Part shown: piece after piece, positions 8,427-17,550 of the stretch | Layout: each line of letters starts with the position of its first letter | How positions within the stretch are numbered: the stretch's first letter is position 1 | Source of the DNA: Alteromonas sp. V450 | GTDB taxonomy: Bacteria; Pseudomonadota; Gammaproteobacteria; Enterobacterales; Alteromonadaceae | DNA: 64,000 bases | Direction: 5' to 3' | Assembly (NCBI RefSeq): GCF_001885075.1 | Contig: NZ_MODU01000004.1 | Coordinates: 1,922,001 to 1,986,000 of the forward strand | The notes under the pieces: generated by a model | The model's input: only the letters and a program-made list of their open reading frames with translations | Database searches by the model: none | What the model was told of the DNA's origin: nothing | Program-made: the position numbers and the translations under genes

Positions 8427-10271
8427 TTAATGGTTCCATATTTCTGTTAACAAAAATTCGGCGCCCTCTTGGGTTAGGTGGCCGTAATCAAACTGAATTG
8501 GAGTATTGTCAACGTAGTGATTACATTTATCTCTGTCACTACACATTTTATAGATAATGGGGTAAAACCTAGCACCTGTCGATTCTACGACGGCTTGCAG
8601 CTTAGTATTAACTTCAGCCTGCCTGTTAAACTTCGAGAAGTATTTAACATCCTCCTCGGGATACTTAGCTAAAAGCCAAGGCAATGAGTATTTATATTCG
8701 ACAACAGGCCCCATTACAGTAACACGGTCGGTAAATGGTTTAATTTGCTCTATGAAAGGCTTCACAATTGAAGTATCTTTTAGTTTCCATCTACTAGCCA
8801 TGATAACTTCATTAAAATGCCCTTTTGGAATAACGTCATTAATTGCCCAATGCAATAGCTTTGTACAACGACCCGCGCCTTTCAATGGCAATACGGTTTT
8901 ACAACCGCTTGCGGTTATTTGCGATATCGTATAATTATCAGGCGCCTGTTTTGCAAGCGCTGCATACCAGTGCCCAGCGTGGCTATCACCTATGAGTAAT
9001 ATGTTATAGCTATTTTCTTTATAAGCAAGGCACTGTTTCTCGTCAAAAAATGAAACATCGTTAAATCTACTAGATAAAAAACAAATTCCATGTCGATAAT
9101 CATTCATGGGCGTATTTAAAATGCCTTCCAAATACACGGTTTTTTTCGGGAAAGGCGCATTTTGAATTGGTATTGATAAAAGTATAAAGAAAGCGAGTAT
9201 CGCGGATATCAAGGCAGAGCCCGCTAAATAACGTTTTTGATAATTTGAAATGTTTACCTTTCGAAATGGCACTTCTATAAAATAGTAAGTAGCAATGGCT
9301 AGTACCAGTGATACTGTGAACACAACCGTCATATCCGTATACGTATAATGGTCTAAAAATTGAAGTTTGAAAAAAACAATGACAGGCCAGTGCCACAAAT
9401 ACAGCGAATAAGAAATATTACCAATAAATTGGCAAACTCTATTGGCTAACACAGCATGGAGAAATCCGGCTTTTACGTGCGCATAAATTATCCCTACGGT
9501 TGCTAGCGTAATAGGCAGCGCATTAATTCCGGGGAAGAGCGTATATTTGTTATAGCTTACAAAGCATATTGCCATACAAGCGAGAGACAAGCTCACTATC
9601 AAATTTGCTTTCCATGTTGAGTAACACTTAACGCCAGTTATTGCTAACAGGCCTCCGGCTATAAATTGCCAAAAGCGTGTTGGTGACGCGAAAAAACTCA
9701 GTGCGCTATCTTTATAAAGAAGCCATTCGCTTAGCAAAAATGAAGCTACGCCTAACAGTATTAATGATGCAATAATTGCTGCAATTCGCAGATTCATTTT
9801 GGTAAGTAGCATTAAAAAAATAGGAAATACTACATAAAACTGCTCTTCTACAGAAAGTGACCAAGTATGTAACAGTGGAGCAAACTCGAGTGCCGAACTA
9901 AAGTACCCAGATTGCGAATAAAACCAAAAATTTGAAGAATAGAGTAAAGATGCTACAAGGCTGTATGAGTAGTTAGCGTACTCGCCAGGCAATAGGTATA
10001 TATATGAAAGTATAGAAGTTACTGCAGCAACAACTATATAAGCAGGAAGTAAACGCTTAAAGCGACTGCTGTAGAATGCGCTGAAAGAGAAAGAATTCCT
10101 GCTAAGCGCTCGCCATAGCTGACCAATAATCAGGTAACCCGATATAACGAAGAAGATGTCTACACCTAAATATCCACCTGGTAATGCTTTTGGTTGTATA
10201 TGGAAGATTACAACACTCAGAACAGCAATCGCACGAAGCCCTTGAATATCAAGCCTTAAAAGTTCCTTCAT
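8427..10271 (-). CDS. O-acyltransferase, OafA/YrhL type with C-terminal SGNH domain
   Basis: 614 residues. The N-terminal acyltransferase-3 domain (about 1-340) starts RLDIQGLRAIAVLSVVIFHI, with the active-site His in VIFHI, and continues with FFVISGYLI and HTWSLSVEEQFY near 135-146; about ten membrane helices can be picked out. The C-terminal periplasmic SGNH domain (about 385-614) has the nucleophile block LLIGDSHAGHW near 428 and the D-x-x-H block FDYGHLT near 600. Such fused enzymes move an acyl group, usually acetyl, across the inner membrane onto periplasmic glycan intermediates. It is a single minus-strand gene, convergent with the operon upstream in the window. The glycan acceptor is inferred from context. 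Confidence 0.88.
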   Translation of the reverse strand: MKELLRLDIQGLRAIAVLSVVIFHIQPKALPGGYLGVDIFFVISGYLIIGQLWRALSRNSFSFSAFYSSRFKRLLPAYIVVAAVTSILSYIYLLPGEYANYSYSLVASLLYSSNFWFYSQSGYFSSALEFAPLLHTWSLSVEEQFYVVFPIFLMLLTKMNLRIAAIIASLILLGVASFLLSEWLLYKDSALSFFASPTRFWQFIAGGLLAITGVKCYSTWKANLIVSLSLACMAICFVSYNKYTLFPGINALPITLATVGIIYAHVKAGFLHAVLANRVCQFIGNISYSLYLWHWPVIVFFKLQFLDHYTYTDMTVVFTVSLVLAIATYYFIEVPFRKVNISNYQKRYLAGSALISAILAFFILLSIPIQNAPFPKKTVYLEGILNTPMNDYRHGICFLSSRFNDVSFFDEKQCLAYKENSYNILLIGDSHAGHWYAALAKQAPDNYTISQITASGCKTVLPLKGAGRCTKLLHWAINDVIPKGHFNEVIMASRWKLKDTSIVKPFIEQIKPFTDRVTVMGPVVEYKYSLPWLLAKYPEEDVKYFSKFNRQAEVNTKLQAVVESTGARFYPIIYKMCSDRDKCNHYVDNTPIQFDYGHLTQEGAEFLLTEIWNH

Positions 10272-10922
10272 AATTATATGCTTCCTACGATTTAATGAGG
10301 CTAATTACAGCAAAAAAATTCAGAAATGAAAAATCACACAGCGTTACCAAAATACCACAAGACGACCAATTCGTGGCATAAAATTCACAGTGCCACTCTG
10401 AACCGTTGTGCTTTGAATATTTCAAGTGATTTTTCTCAACACTGATGGAATCCAATTCGAACGTCAAAACATTATAATTAACAGCACTTTTTTACGATTT
10501 ATGGCGCTAACTACTACAATTTCAGCATAATGAACGCTAATTATGAACGATTTTCTTCTAGCACTTAGCGCAATAGTAACTTTATGCGTTAGCGAAAATT
10601 TTCCAACTATGCTAATCAATAAGCTATCGCTTAAACACGATGTTATCTGTTATCGTTGTATCTCGGACCAACACCTAAGGCCAGTGATAACATTTCGCTT
10701 TTTTCGACAACTAAGCCGCATCAGAAACAGGTAGCCGATATATTCTAACGTTTTAATATAAGGCATATTTACATCTCAATTTAAGGTAGTATTACTAACT
10801 GCGCTAAGCTTTGTAGAAACTAGTAGCGATATCAAAAAGAGGCTGTCTTACTCACTGCTGGTGTTAAAGCAAATATAATCAGAGAATCTATACGTTTATA
10901 GAAATACCTACAGGTTAGAAAA
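10272..10922. other. Gene-free spacer of about 650 bp between divergent genes
   Basis: A+T-rich sequence separating the acyltransferase (minus) from the sulfotransferase (plus). It must contain both promoters. One open frame of about 60 codons (10543-10734) has no ribosome-binding site or family likeness, and I do not call it a gene. I see no repeat ends or tRNA. It is unusually long for a bacterial spacer. Confidence 0.6.
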
Positions 10923-11960
10923 TTGAAAAAACTGATATTGCACATTGGTTTACACAAAACTGGAAGCACCTTGATTCAAAGGACCCTGGAAGAGAATAGA
11001 GCTAGCCTCGAAGCGGATGGATGGCACTTATTTTCGCAAACTGCTCAGGGTCGTGTCAGCTCGATAGGAAATGCTAATTCTTGGGTCGAATTTAAAGGTA
11101 CGGCCGCATCATTTGACGCATCTTTAAACCCCAAAATCTATAAACAATTGGAAAAAATAGATTCTAATGTAATCCTTTCCGCTGAAGAGCTCGCGTGGGT
11201 TAATAACGAGACTGAAGTGAAACGTATTTCGTCCGAATTGTCTTCAATTTTTGACGAGATCAAAATTATTGTTTACCTGAGACGCCAAGATAAGCAGCTT
11301 TTGTCTCATTATCATCAGGGTTTTAAAAACCCTCACTCAACAGCACGTAGGTTTTATGGGAGTCGTTTAAGTGTATACCCTAAGTTCAAGTCATATTACA
11401 ATGACTACCTTGACTACTATAAAAAATTGAGCATTTGGAAAAATTGTTTTGAAAATCATGAACTAATTGTTAGGTTTTTTGAAAAAAACCTATTAGTAAA
11501 TCATGACCCTGTTTCAGATTTCAAAAGTGCGCTCGACTATGAAATGAAGATTGATATTCAAAAAAACCTGAAGGTAAATCAGTCTTTTAATATAGTTCAA
11601 AGTATTATTTCTAATAGCATTTTCAATGTAAGAAAGGAATTATGGTTTGAGTTGGGTCAACCTCGATTTATTAACTTACCTTTTTTTAATGACAGTAAAA
11701 AACCCAAGATAGACGAAAGCGTTTCTAAAAATATATTAACTCACTTTTATACAAGCAATTTAAATTTGGAAAAACTTGGTGTAAAAGTCCCAAACAGTTG
11801 GCTAATTGTAGATAACAATCCCAACCATGAAGAAAGCCTTATAGAAATACCACCCGAACAATATGAAAAAGCCATCGAAGCACTAGTTTTCTTTATAGAC
11901 AATTTAAAATTGATAGACTTCATCAAGTTAAAAATAAAAAAGCATCTAAAAGTAAAATAA
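10923..11960 (+). CDS. Sulfotransferase-like protein
   Basis: 345 residues from a TTG start at 10923; no ATG precedes the conserved domain. The PAPS 5'-phosphosulfate loop is LHIGLHKTGSTLIQ at about residues 6-19. The likely 3'-phosphate-binding region is IIVYLRRQDKQLLSHYHQ near 115-132. The remainder is rich in Lys, Asn and Phe and has no recognisable domain. It probably sulfates a sugar of the surface glycan. It stands alone, with a long spacer upstream and a strong hairpin downstream shared with the convergent gene. It is distinct in sequence from the sulfotransferases at 5502 and 17551. Confidence 0.7.
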   Translation: MKKLILHIGLHKTGSTLIQRTLEENRASLEADGWHLFSQTAQGRVSSIGNANSWVEFKGTAASFDASLNPKIYKQLEKIDSNVILSAEELAWVNNETEVKRISSELSSIFDEIKIIVYLRRQDKQLLSHYHQGFKNPHSTARRFYGSRLSVYPKFKSYYNDYLDYYKKLSIWKNCFENHELIVRFFEKNLLVNHDPVSDFKSALDYEMKIDIQKNLKVNQSFNIVQSIISNSIFNVRKELWFELGQPRFINLPFFNDSKKPKIDESVSKNILTHFYTSNLNLEKLGVKVPNSWLIVDNNPNHEESLIEIPPEQYEKAIEALVFFIDNLKLIDFIKLKIKKHLKVK

Positions 11961-11967
11961 ACCATCA

Positions 11968-12010
11968 AACCTTAAAAAATTAGAACTATTTTTAGTTATT
12001 TTTTAAGGTT
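11968..12010. terminator. Bidirectional intrinsic terminator between convergent genes
   Basis: A perfect 13-bp inverted repeat, AACCTTAAAAAAT at 11968-11980 and ATTTTTTAAGGTT at 11998-12010, encloses a second small hairpin AACTA-TTTT-TAGTT at 11984-11997. A/T runs within the stem would give U-tracts in both directions. The right arm includes the stop codon and the final codons of the minus-strand gene at 11996, so coding and termination signals overlap. Confidence 0.75.
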
Positions 12011-13120
12011 CGCACTTAGAGCTTTTAAAGCCGATATTTTTGATAGGTATTGACCTTTATTATTTAAGATATCATTTATAGCCTGTGCAGAAAATATTGA
12101 AGTCTTACCTATAAAATTAAATGGTTTTCGCCACCATTTATACATGAAGATAGAATATCCAATATTGAGTGTTACAGCCCGCTGTGCATTATAAAATTGG
12201 TCTGCAATAGCAGGAATGCAGATAGGTAATGCTTGATATTTGATACAGTTAAATATATGGGAAGTCCCACCATGACCGATAACATAGTGAGCCCAAGTAA
12301 ACTCTTCGCTATAACTCCCCCATTTTTCAATTGTTACTTCCAAATTATTTAGTGATGCCAGTGTGAGATTGTGAAACTCCTCGGTGCCAGTTAGTATTTT
12401 AATCTCAATATTTGGGTTAACTAGCTTTATTTTTCGAACTGCTGCAATCAACTGCTTTACAGTTACCGCTGGCATCGAGTTTCCATAGGTCACCAATAGA
12501 TTTTTTATATTATCTAAGTTATTCGTTATACAATTGTTAGGCAATTTATTTTGTGATTCGTACCAGATTTCAGGAAGAAAGTGTATTGCATTTTTCCTAG
12601 AATAAACCCAGTGACTAAAATTAAATTCTCTTAAAGGTAGGTTGAAATAGCTAGAAGCCATAGCTAAGTCGTTATTTTTCTTTTTACAGGGAAGAAGAAT
12701 TTTCTTTCCAAACGCGAAACTTTTTTTGTATCCCCAATGAATACCAGCAGTTCCTACTGCATGATAGGTGGACACATTACTAATCTCCATTGAAACCTGA
12801 GCATAGGAGCAAATTCTGTCAATGTAAATTTCATCGTAATGCCCTATTGAGATTATTTCATTGAGCCACTGAATGCTTTCAACAACTTTATTAGAGAATT
12901 TGTAATTTCCACTTAAGTAAACTTTCTTCATACTGTTTAAAAAATTAAATGGAAGTTCTTCTTTCTTTAAAACATTCCCCCTATCTGTTGGCTTTTCAGA
13001 AACAATCAGATCAACTACACTACCGCAACTTAATTCTTTTTTCAGTAAGTCAAAATAGCCATCACCACCAAAGTCGAGATGTGCCGGAGAGTCGTAAACT
13101 ATAGCCAATACCTTCTTCAT
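11996..13120 (-). CDS. GT-B glycosyltransferase, UDP-glycosyltransferase-like C terminus
   Basis: 374 residues. The N-terminal half has no clear motif beyond the start KKVLAIVYDSPAHLDFGGDG. The C-terminal half carries WAHYVIGHGGTSHIFNCIKY near residue 275, then ALPICIPAIADQFYNA. This matches the pattern H-G-G-x-x-x-x ... P-x-x-x-D-Q-x-x-N-A, the nucleotide-sugar site of the GT1/GT28 (MurG/UGT-like) group. It likely transfers a sugar in the cytoplasm. It lies 26 bp downstream of the flippase gene on the same strand, so the two are probably an operon. Substrate is unknown. Confidence 0.65.
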   Translation of the reverse strand: MKKVLAIVYDSPAHLDFGGDGYFDLLKKELSCGSVVDLIVSEKPTDRGNVLKKEELPFNFLNSMKKVYLSGNYKFSNKVVESIQWLNEIISIGHYDEIYIDRICSYAQVSMEISNVSTYHAVGTAGIHWGYKKSFAFGKKILLPCKKKNNDLAMASSYFNLPLREFNFSHWVYSRKNAIHFLPEIWYESQNKLPNNCITNNLDNIKNLLVTYGNSMPAVTVKQLIAAVRKIKLVNPNIEIKILTGTEEFHNLTLASLNNLEVTIEKWGSYSEEFTWAHYVIGHGGTSHIFNCIKYQALPICIPAIADQFYNAQRAVTLNIGYSIFMYKWWRKPFNFIGKTSIFSAQAINDILNNKGQYLSKISALKALSANLKK

Positions 13121-13146
13121 TTTTTGTTTTTCTCTTTTTTTTAATT

Positions 13147-14622
13147 TTATCTATTCTTAAATAACCTTTGCACAACGATAGCCTTCATATTTTTATATGC
13201 TATTGGCGTAAATATTATATTTAGAGAAATATAGAAGAAACTTCCATTTAAAATAGATAGAACCAGCCTATAAGTATCAGAAAAGTTTGAAAATAAAATC
13301 TTATCCATTAATAAAGTGAAAAAAGCCATTACAAAGGATATTAACATTGTAGGTAAGATTGCTTTTATTACGTCATTAACACTCCTATTCAACAAGCGCA
13401 TGGCAACTGACCACGTTAATAGAACGGATATAACGAATGATAGAAAGTAACCTGCCATTAGCCCTTTCATACCAAACATTACACCGATTGATAAGCAAAC
13501 TAGTTTTAATGGTTGAGTAAACAAATTCACTTTTAACTGCAAATCTGGCCGGCCTAACCCCAGGTATACTGCGCCTGTTACTGTCACAATGGAGAGCAAA
13601 AGGCCTAGAATGCAGAAAAATTGTAAATAAATAGTCATACCCAACCATTGTGATCCGAATATTACTTCTATGAGGAGAGGTGCAACAACTGCTGTCCCCA
13701 TCAATATAGGAAATGTTAAAAGCGATATACATCCTATGCATTTTAAATATATAGCCCCCACACGCTCAGGGTCTGATTGAATTTTGCTAAAAGTAGGGAA
13801 CATAACATTCGTGACAACTCGAGAAATGTTTTGAATCGGGAACAGCATTAAGCTGTAAGCCTTCGAGTAAAGACCTAATGTTGTTGAATCGATATATTTC
13901 CCCACTAGAAGTTTATCTAATTGGGATGTTCCCTCACGAATCAATTTAGTGACAAACACTGTCACGGAAAAAGATAAAAGTTGTTTTAGCTCGCGATAAC
14001 CAAACAAGAATACGAGCGAAATTTTACTTACATAAAAAAGCAAAAATAGTCTTAATAGGTTCAACACTAATAGTTGAATCACTAAACTCCAATAAGAAAG
14101 GCCTTTGAACGCGCAGACTAATGCCGCGACGCCCGCGGTTAAATTTGAGACTAATTCTATTATGCCAACGCGTTTATGATTTAGGCTTCGTAAAAGTTTG
14201 GCTTTAGGTACGCTAGTTGCCGAAATTAATAAGAAAAGAATCGATAACGACTGACTGATTTGAGTTAACTCGGGTCTTTCATAAAACCTAGCGACCCAAT
14301 CGCTAGCCGCAAACATAAGTAGACTCAATAGCAAGCCAATTGCAACATTTAACCAAAAGCAGCTTATGTAGTGAATTTGGTTAACTTTTTCTTTTTGAAT
14401 CAACGCTGAAGCAAATCCGAGGTCTGCGAAGAGATGCGAAAATGAAACAAAAACTAGTACCATGGCTACCAAGCCGAAGTCATCTGGAGTTAAGAGTCGA
14501 GCTATGAACACTCCGATTGTAAAGTTCAAAACTTGAGAAGAGGACTGCAAAAGTACTGACCAGCTCACTGCATTGATAGTGCTATCTTTCAAACTCACTT
14601 GTCTTTGATTCACACAATCCAC
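13147..14622 (-). CDS. Polysaccharide flippase (Wzx/WzxC type, MOP superfamily)
   Basis: 491 residues, almost wholly hydrophobic with 12-14 predicted membrane helices. The N terminus TINAVSWSVLLQSSSQVLNF, followed by IARLLTPDDFGLVAMVLVF, is typical of the PST/Polysacc_synt_3 branch. These proteins flip undecaprenyl-diphosphate-linked oligosaccharides from the inner to the outer face of the cytoplasmic membrane. This is one of two flippases in the window (the other is at 18353), which suggests two separate glycan pathways. It is the first gene of a two-gene minus-strand unit. Confidence 0.87.
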   Translation of the reverse strand: MDCVNQRQVSLKDSTINAVSWSVLLQSSSQVLNFTIGVFIARLLTPDDFGLVAMVLVFVSFSHLFADLGFASALIQKEKVNQIHYISCFWLNVAIGLLLSLLMFAASDWVARFYERPELTQISQSLSILFLLISATSVPKAKLLRSLNHKRVGIIELVSNLTAGVAALVCAFKGLSYWSLVIQLLVLNLLRLFLLFYVSKISLVFLFGYRELKQLLSFSVTVFVTKLIREGTSQLDKLLVGKYIDSTTLGLYSKAYSLMLFPIQNISRVVTNVMFPTFSKIQSDPERVGAIYLKCIGCISLLTFPILMGTAVVAPLLIEVIFGSQWLGMTIYLQFFCILGLLLSIVTVTGAVYLGLGRPDLQLKVNLFTQPLKLVCLSIGVMFGMKGLMAGYFLSFVISVLLTWSVAMRLLNRSVNDVIKAILPTMLISFVMAFFTLLMDKILFSNFSDTYRLVLSILNGSFFYISLNIIFTPIAYKNMKAIVVQRLFKNR

Positions 14623-15388
14623 CTGTGTATAGAAAATTTAGTATAAAAAATGCTTACTACAAATCTGAAAATTCAATGACGAGCGTGCATATTTTTAATT
14701 TAATCTCACTAAAAAAGCCTGCTTTAAGCGCCTTGACTTGCTTTATGGCAGATTGCTTTTTACAAGTACTTTGAAATGTACATAGAATTGATAAAAGCTT
14801 TTCATGTCATTAGGCAACATTCTCTAATTTAAATTCGTCCGAACAACGGGATAGAATTTAGCGCTCGTTTAACAATTCCTACGGCTACGCAGAACACCAA
14901 CGAAATTCAGCCACTCCAACTAAATACTCAGTAATATCCAGTGGTGTCGCGCCGAGGCCAGATCTTAATGTGACGTATCAATAATGGCCAAGTGTACCGT
15001 TTATTCTTTCGTTCAGTCCACATTCACGACGAATACTTTTCCATAGACCGATGAAAATAATTTTCAATCGAACATAAAGAGCATTTTTATATCGGCGATA
15101 CCGTCGCATTTTCCTCTCACTTCAGTAGCTGTAATAAGTATGTCCACATCAAACGAATGCTTGAATTACAAAAGCTTTTAACATAGGAACAAATGTGGTG
15201 TATTCTTTTAACTTAATAGCTGCACAGCAATTGCTGCCCCAAAGAGCGCCTAATCTACGAGTAAATTTACGGATGAATAACGAAGACATGAGCAGGGTAA
15301 AATGACCTCGTGTGGATTGAATGAAATAGCTTGCCCGCTTATCTCAAAACTACATTAAATAGCAACAAACCAAGTTTACCTTAGAGAA
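14623..15388. other. Gene-free spacer of about 770 bp
   Basis: A region between the divergent flippase (minus) and membrane glycosyltransferase (plus). I find no open frame with a ribosome-binding site, no tRNA-like fold and no clear inverted repeat. It presumably holds both promoters but is much longer than needed. It may be the decayed remains of a lost gene. Confidence 0.55.
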
Positions 15389-15409
15389 TTGCGCTTTTAC
15401 GATTTAGAA

Positions 15410-17332
15410 ATGGAAAACATTATGCTTCGCTTCACTACAAGAGATATTGCGCTCTTAATTCCCGCTTTTTTTCTAATAGTAGGAGGCGTCATCGTTAGCG
15501 AAGGCGGGCTGTATCTCACCCCACTTCCTGTTTATGCAGCTATCCATAAATATGTTCTGTTGGGGTGCGCCATTGGGGCTTCTCTAATTATCATTACAAG
15601 CTTGGTACATTGGCGAGGTATAGCGTCACTATTTGGAAGTGAAAAAACTGTAAGTAAAACACTAATTTTATCAAGTTTATTTTTTAGTTTTGGCTTGTGG
15701 CACAGCTATGGGTTTAAAGGGTGGCAAGGTTGGATGCTCTACCCTTCTATAGGTATTTTCTTTTCAACGCTGGGCATTTCTACCCTCGCATACATTTTAG
15801 TATTACGTTGTTGCTTCCATAACCTAGTGTTCAAACTCTCTGAAGAAAAACTATTCAGGTACAGTGTTGGTATTTTCTTCTGCATGTCGTGCGTAATGGC
15901 TTGGTGGGCATACGAAGGCATTCCACACTTCGGAGATGCGGCTATTTACGCAGCAGAAGCAAACCTTATCCTATCTGGTGATATTGCATCGAACTCACAG
16001 GGTGCGAGTTTATTGGTTTATCCACCGCCCATTAACGAAGGGCCTAATGGTATATTCGGAAAGTACCCTTATGGTTGGCCTTTGTTTTTAGCGCTCTTTG
16101 TAAATTTCAATATTGGCTGGCTAGCAAACCCTTTACTTGTGATTCTTCTAGCATTTATGCTGAGAAAAGTAGTAAGTTCACTTTATAAAAATGAACCACT
16201 TGCTAACGTTAGTGCGGTTGTATTTTTGTTGTCTGGTTTTTCGGTAATCGCCAGCACTGAATGGCTCTCTCACCTTACGGTCTGTTTAGCACTAATGATA
16301 TTTTATTACTTCTATGACAAATCAATTATTGGTGGTCAAAACAATAAATTACAATCACTTATAAATTCGACATTCGCAGGCATGGCGCTTTTTTATGCCA
16401 TACACACCAGACAACTAGATTCATTTGTATTCACATTGCCAATAGTTGCGTATTCAATTTATGCGCTCTTATCAAGATTTTCAAAAGTAGTTCTTCCTCT
16501 TATTAATATTGGAATATGGGGCATTGCAGCAGTAGCGCTTCACTTCAGAATTAATCAATACTTACGCGGAGATGCGCTAGAATCACCGTATGGCGGGAAC
16601 TATGCGCAACAGGTTGCCGGTCAAGCATCAACCGCAAAAAGCGAACTTCTTGATTATGTTTTGTGGGCACACCAATCTATAGTAGATATTGGTTATTTTT
16701 GGTTCGCAGGGGCTGCTTGGGCGATAGGATTTATTGTAGTTGGCATTCGATATGGCAACTTGATAAAAAAAAGGACTTCACTATTTTTTGCGTGTTGGGG
16801 AGCGATATTTTTATCTTATGGCGCTATTAGCTTCTATGGTCTTGGCTGGTTTGGGCCTAGATGGTACTACCCTCTTTTACCTGTAGCATCGCTGTGTATT
16901 GCAGGCGCAATTTTATATTTTAAGGGTAAAATTGCAGATGCAAAGGCCCCTCCTCTGCTTGCTAAATTCTCGATAAATTATCTTACGATCGCTTGCCTTG
17001 TGTCGCTTACCATTGCATTACCTAATTGGGCAGTTCGCTTAAAGTTTGACGCCCCTTTTTCTGTAAATACCCAGCTAATGCAAGAAATTGAAAAACAAAA
17101 TATTCAGCACGCTGTAGTTGGCGTTTTCAATCATGAAAAAAATTTAGAGGGAAAGTTGTTTCGTAACGTTATTTCCCAACAGACCTTTCCGTTAGAAACA
17201 AGCGAAGTCATCTTTGTTATTATGCGCGATGGATGGGCAGAAACAGCGTGTAATGTTTGGCCAGATAGGAATATTTATGCGCTATCTGAAACTACCGGCT
17301 TTGATATGAAGCGCATTGTTTGTGCACCGTAA
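15410..17332 (+). CDS. GT-C-like multi-pass membrane glycosyltransferase (GT39/PMT-like)
   Basis: About 640 residues from ATG 15410; an in-frame TTG at 15389 and ATG at 15422 are alternatives, and none has a clear ribosome-binding site. It has roughly 12 membrane helices. After the first group comes a periplasmic loop GIPHFGDAAIYAAEA near residue 175, with the acidic residue placed as in polyprenyl-phosphate-sugar-dependent GT-C enzymes (ArnT/PMT family). A soluble tail of about 90 residues follows the last helix. It would add a sugar in the periplasm from a lipid-phosphate donor. The assignment rests on topology and this loop, so a polymerase-like role is not excluded. Confidence 0.6.
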   Translation: MENIMLRFTTRDIALLIPAFFLIVGGVIVSEGGLYLTPLPVYAAIHKYVLLGCAIGASLIIITSLVHWRGIASLFGSEKTVSKTLILSSLFFSFGLWHSYGFKGWQGWMLYPSIGIFFSTLGISTLAYILVLRCCFHNLVFKLSEEKLFRYSVGIFFCMSCVMAWWAYEGIPHFGDAAIYAAEANLILSGDIASNSQGASLLVYPPPINEGPNGIFGKYPYGWPLFLALFVNFNIGWLANPLLVILLAFMLRKVVSSLYKNEPLANVSAVVFLLSGFSVIASTEWLSHLTVCLALMIFYYFYDKSIIGGQNNKLQSLINSTFAGMALFYAIHTRQLDSFVFTLPIVAYSIYALLSRFSKVVLPLINIGIWGIAAVALHFRINQYLRGDALESPYGGNYAQQVAGQASTAKSELLDYVLWAHQSIVDIGYFWFAGAAWAIGFIVVGIRYGNLIKKRTSLFFACWGAIFLSYGAISFYGLGWFGPRWYYPLLPVASLCIAGAILYFKGKIADAKAPPLLAKFSINYLTIACLVSLTIALPNWAVRLKFDAPFSVNTQLMQEIEKQNIQHAVVGVFNHEKNLEGKLFRNVISQQTFPLETSEVIFVIMRDGWAETACNVWPDRNIYALSETTGFDMKRIVCAP

Positions 17333-17550
17333 TTACACTGCACAAGAGGCATAGAAAATACAAGAAATGGGTTACCTTTCGGGCATGTTTGTGTGGATTT
17401 TGATAACCCGATAAGTATGGGAAGCCAGTAAAGAATTTGCTACAAGGTAGCGCCCAAAAAATCGATAGCGCGATTAAGAAAACGAGTTTGCTGACATGAA
17501 AAATTCAATTGAACGAAACGTTGCTTACTTTAAATGGACAGCATTATAAA

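Noticed and set aside
10543-10734. Short open frame of about 63 codons in the spacer
   Set aside because: No ribosome-binding site, odd composition and no recognisable motif.
17496-17549. Possible 17-codon leader peptide before the third sulfotransferase
   Set aside because: No ribosome-binding site and no attenuator-like hairpins; likely chance.
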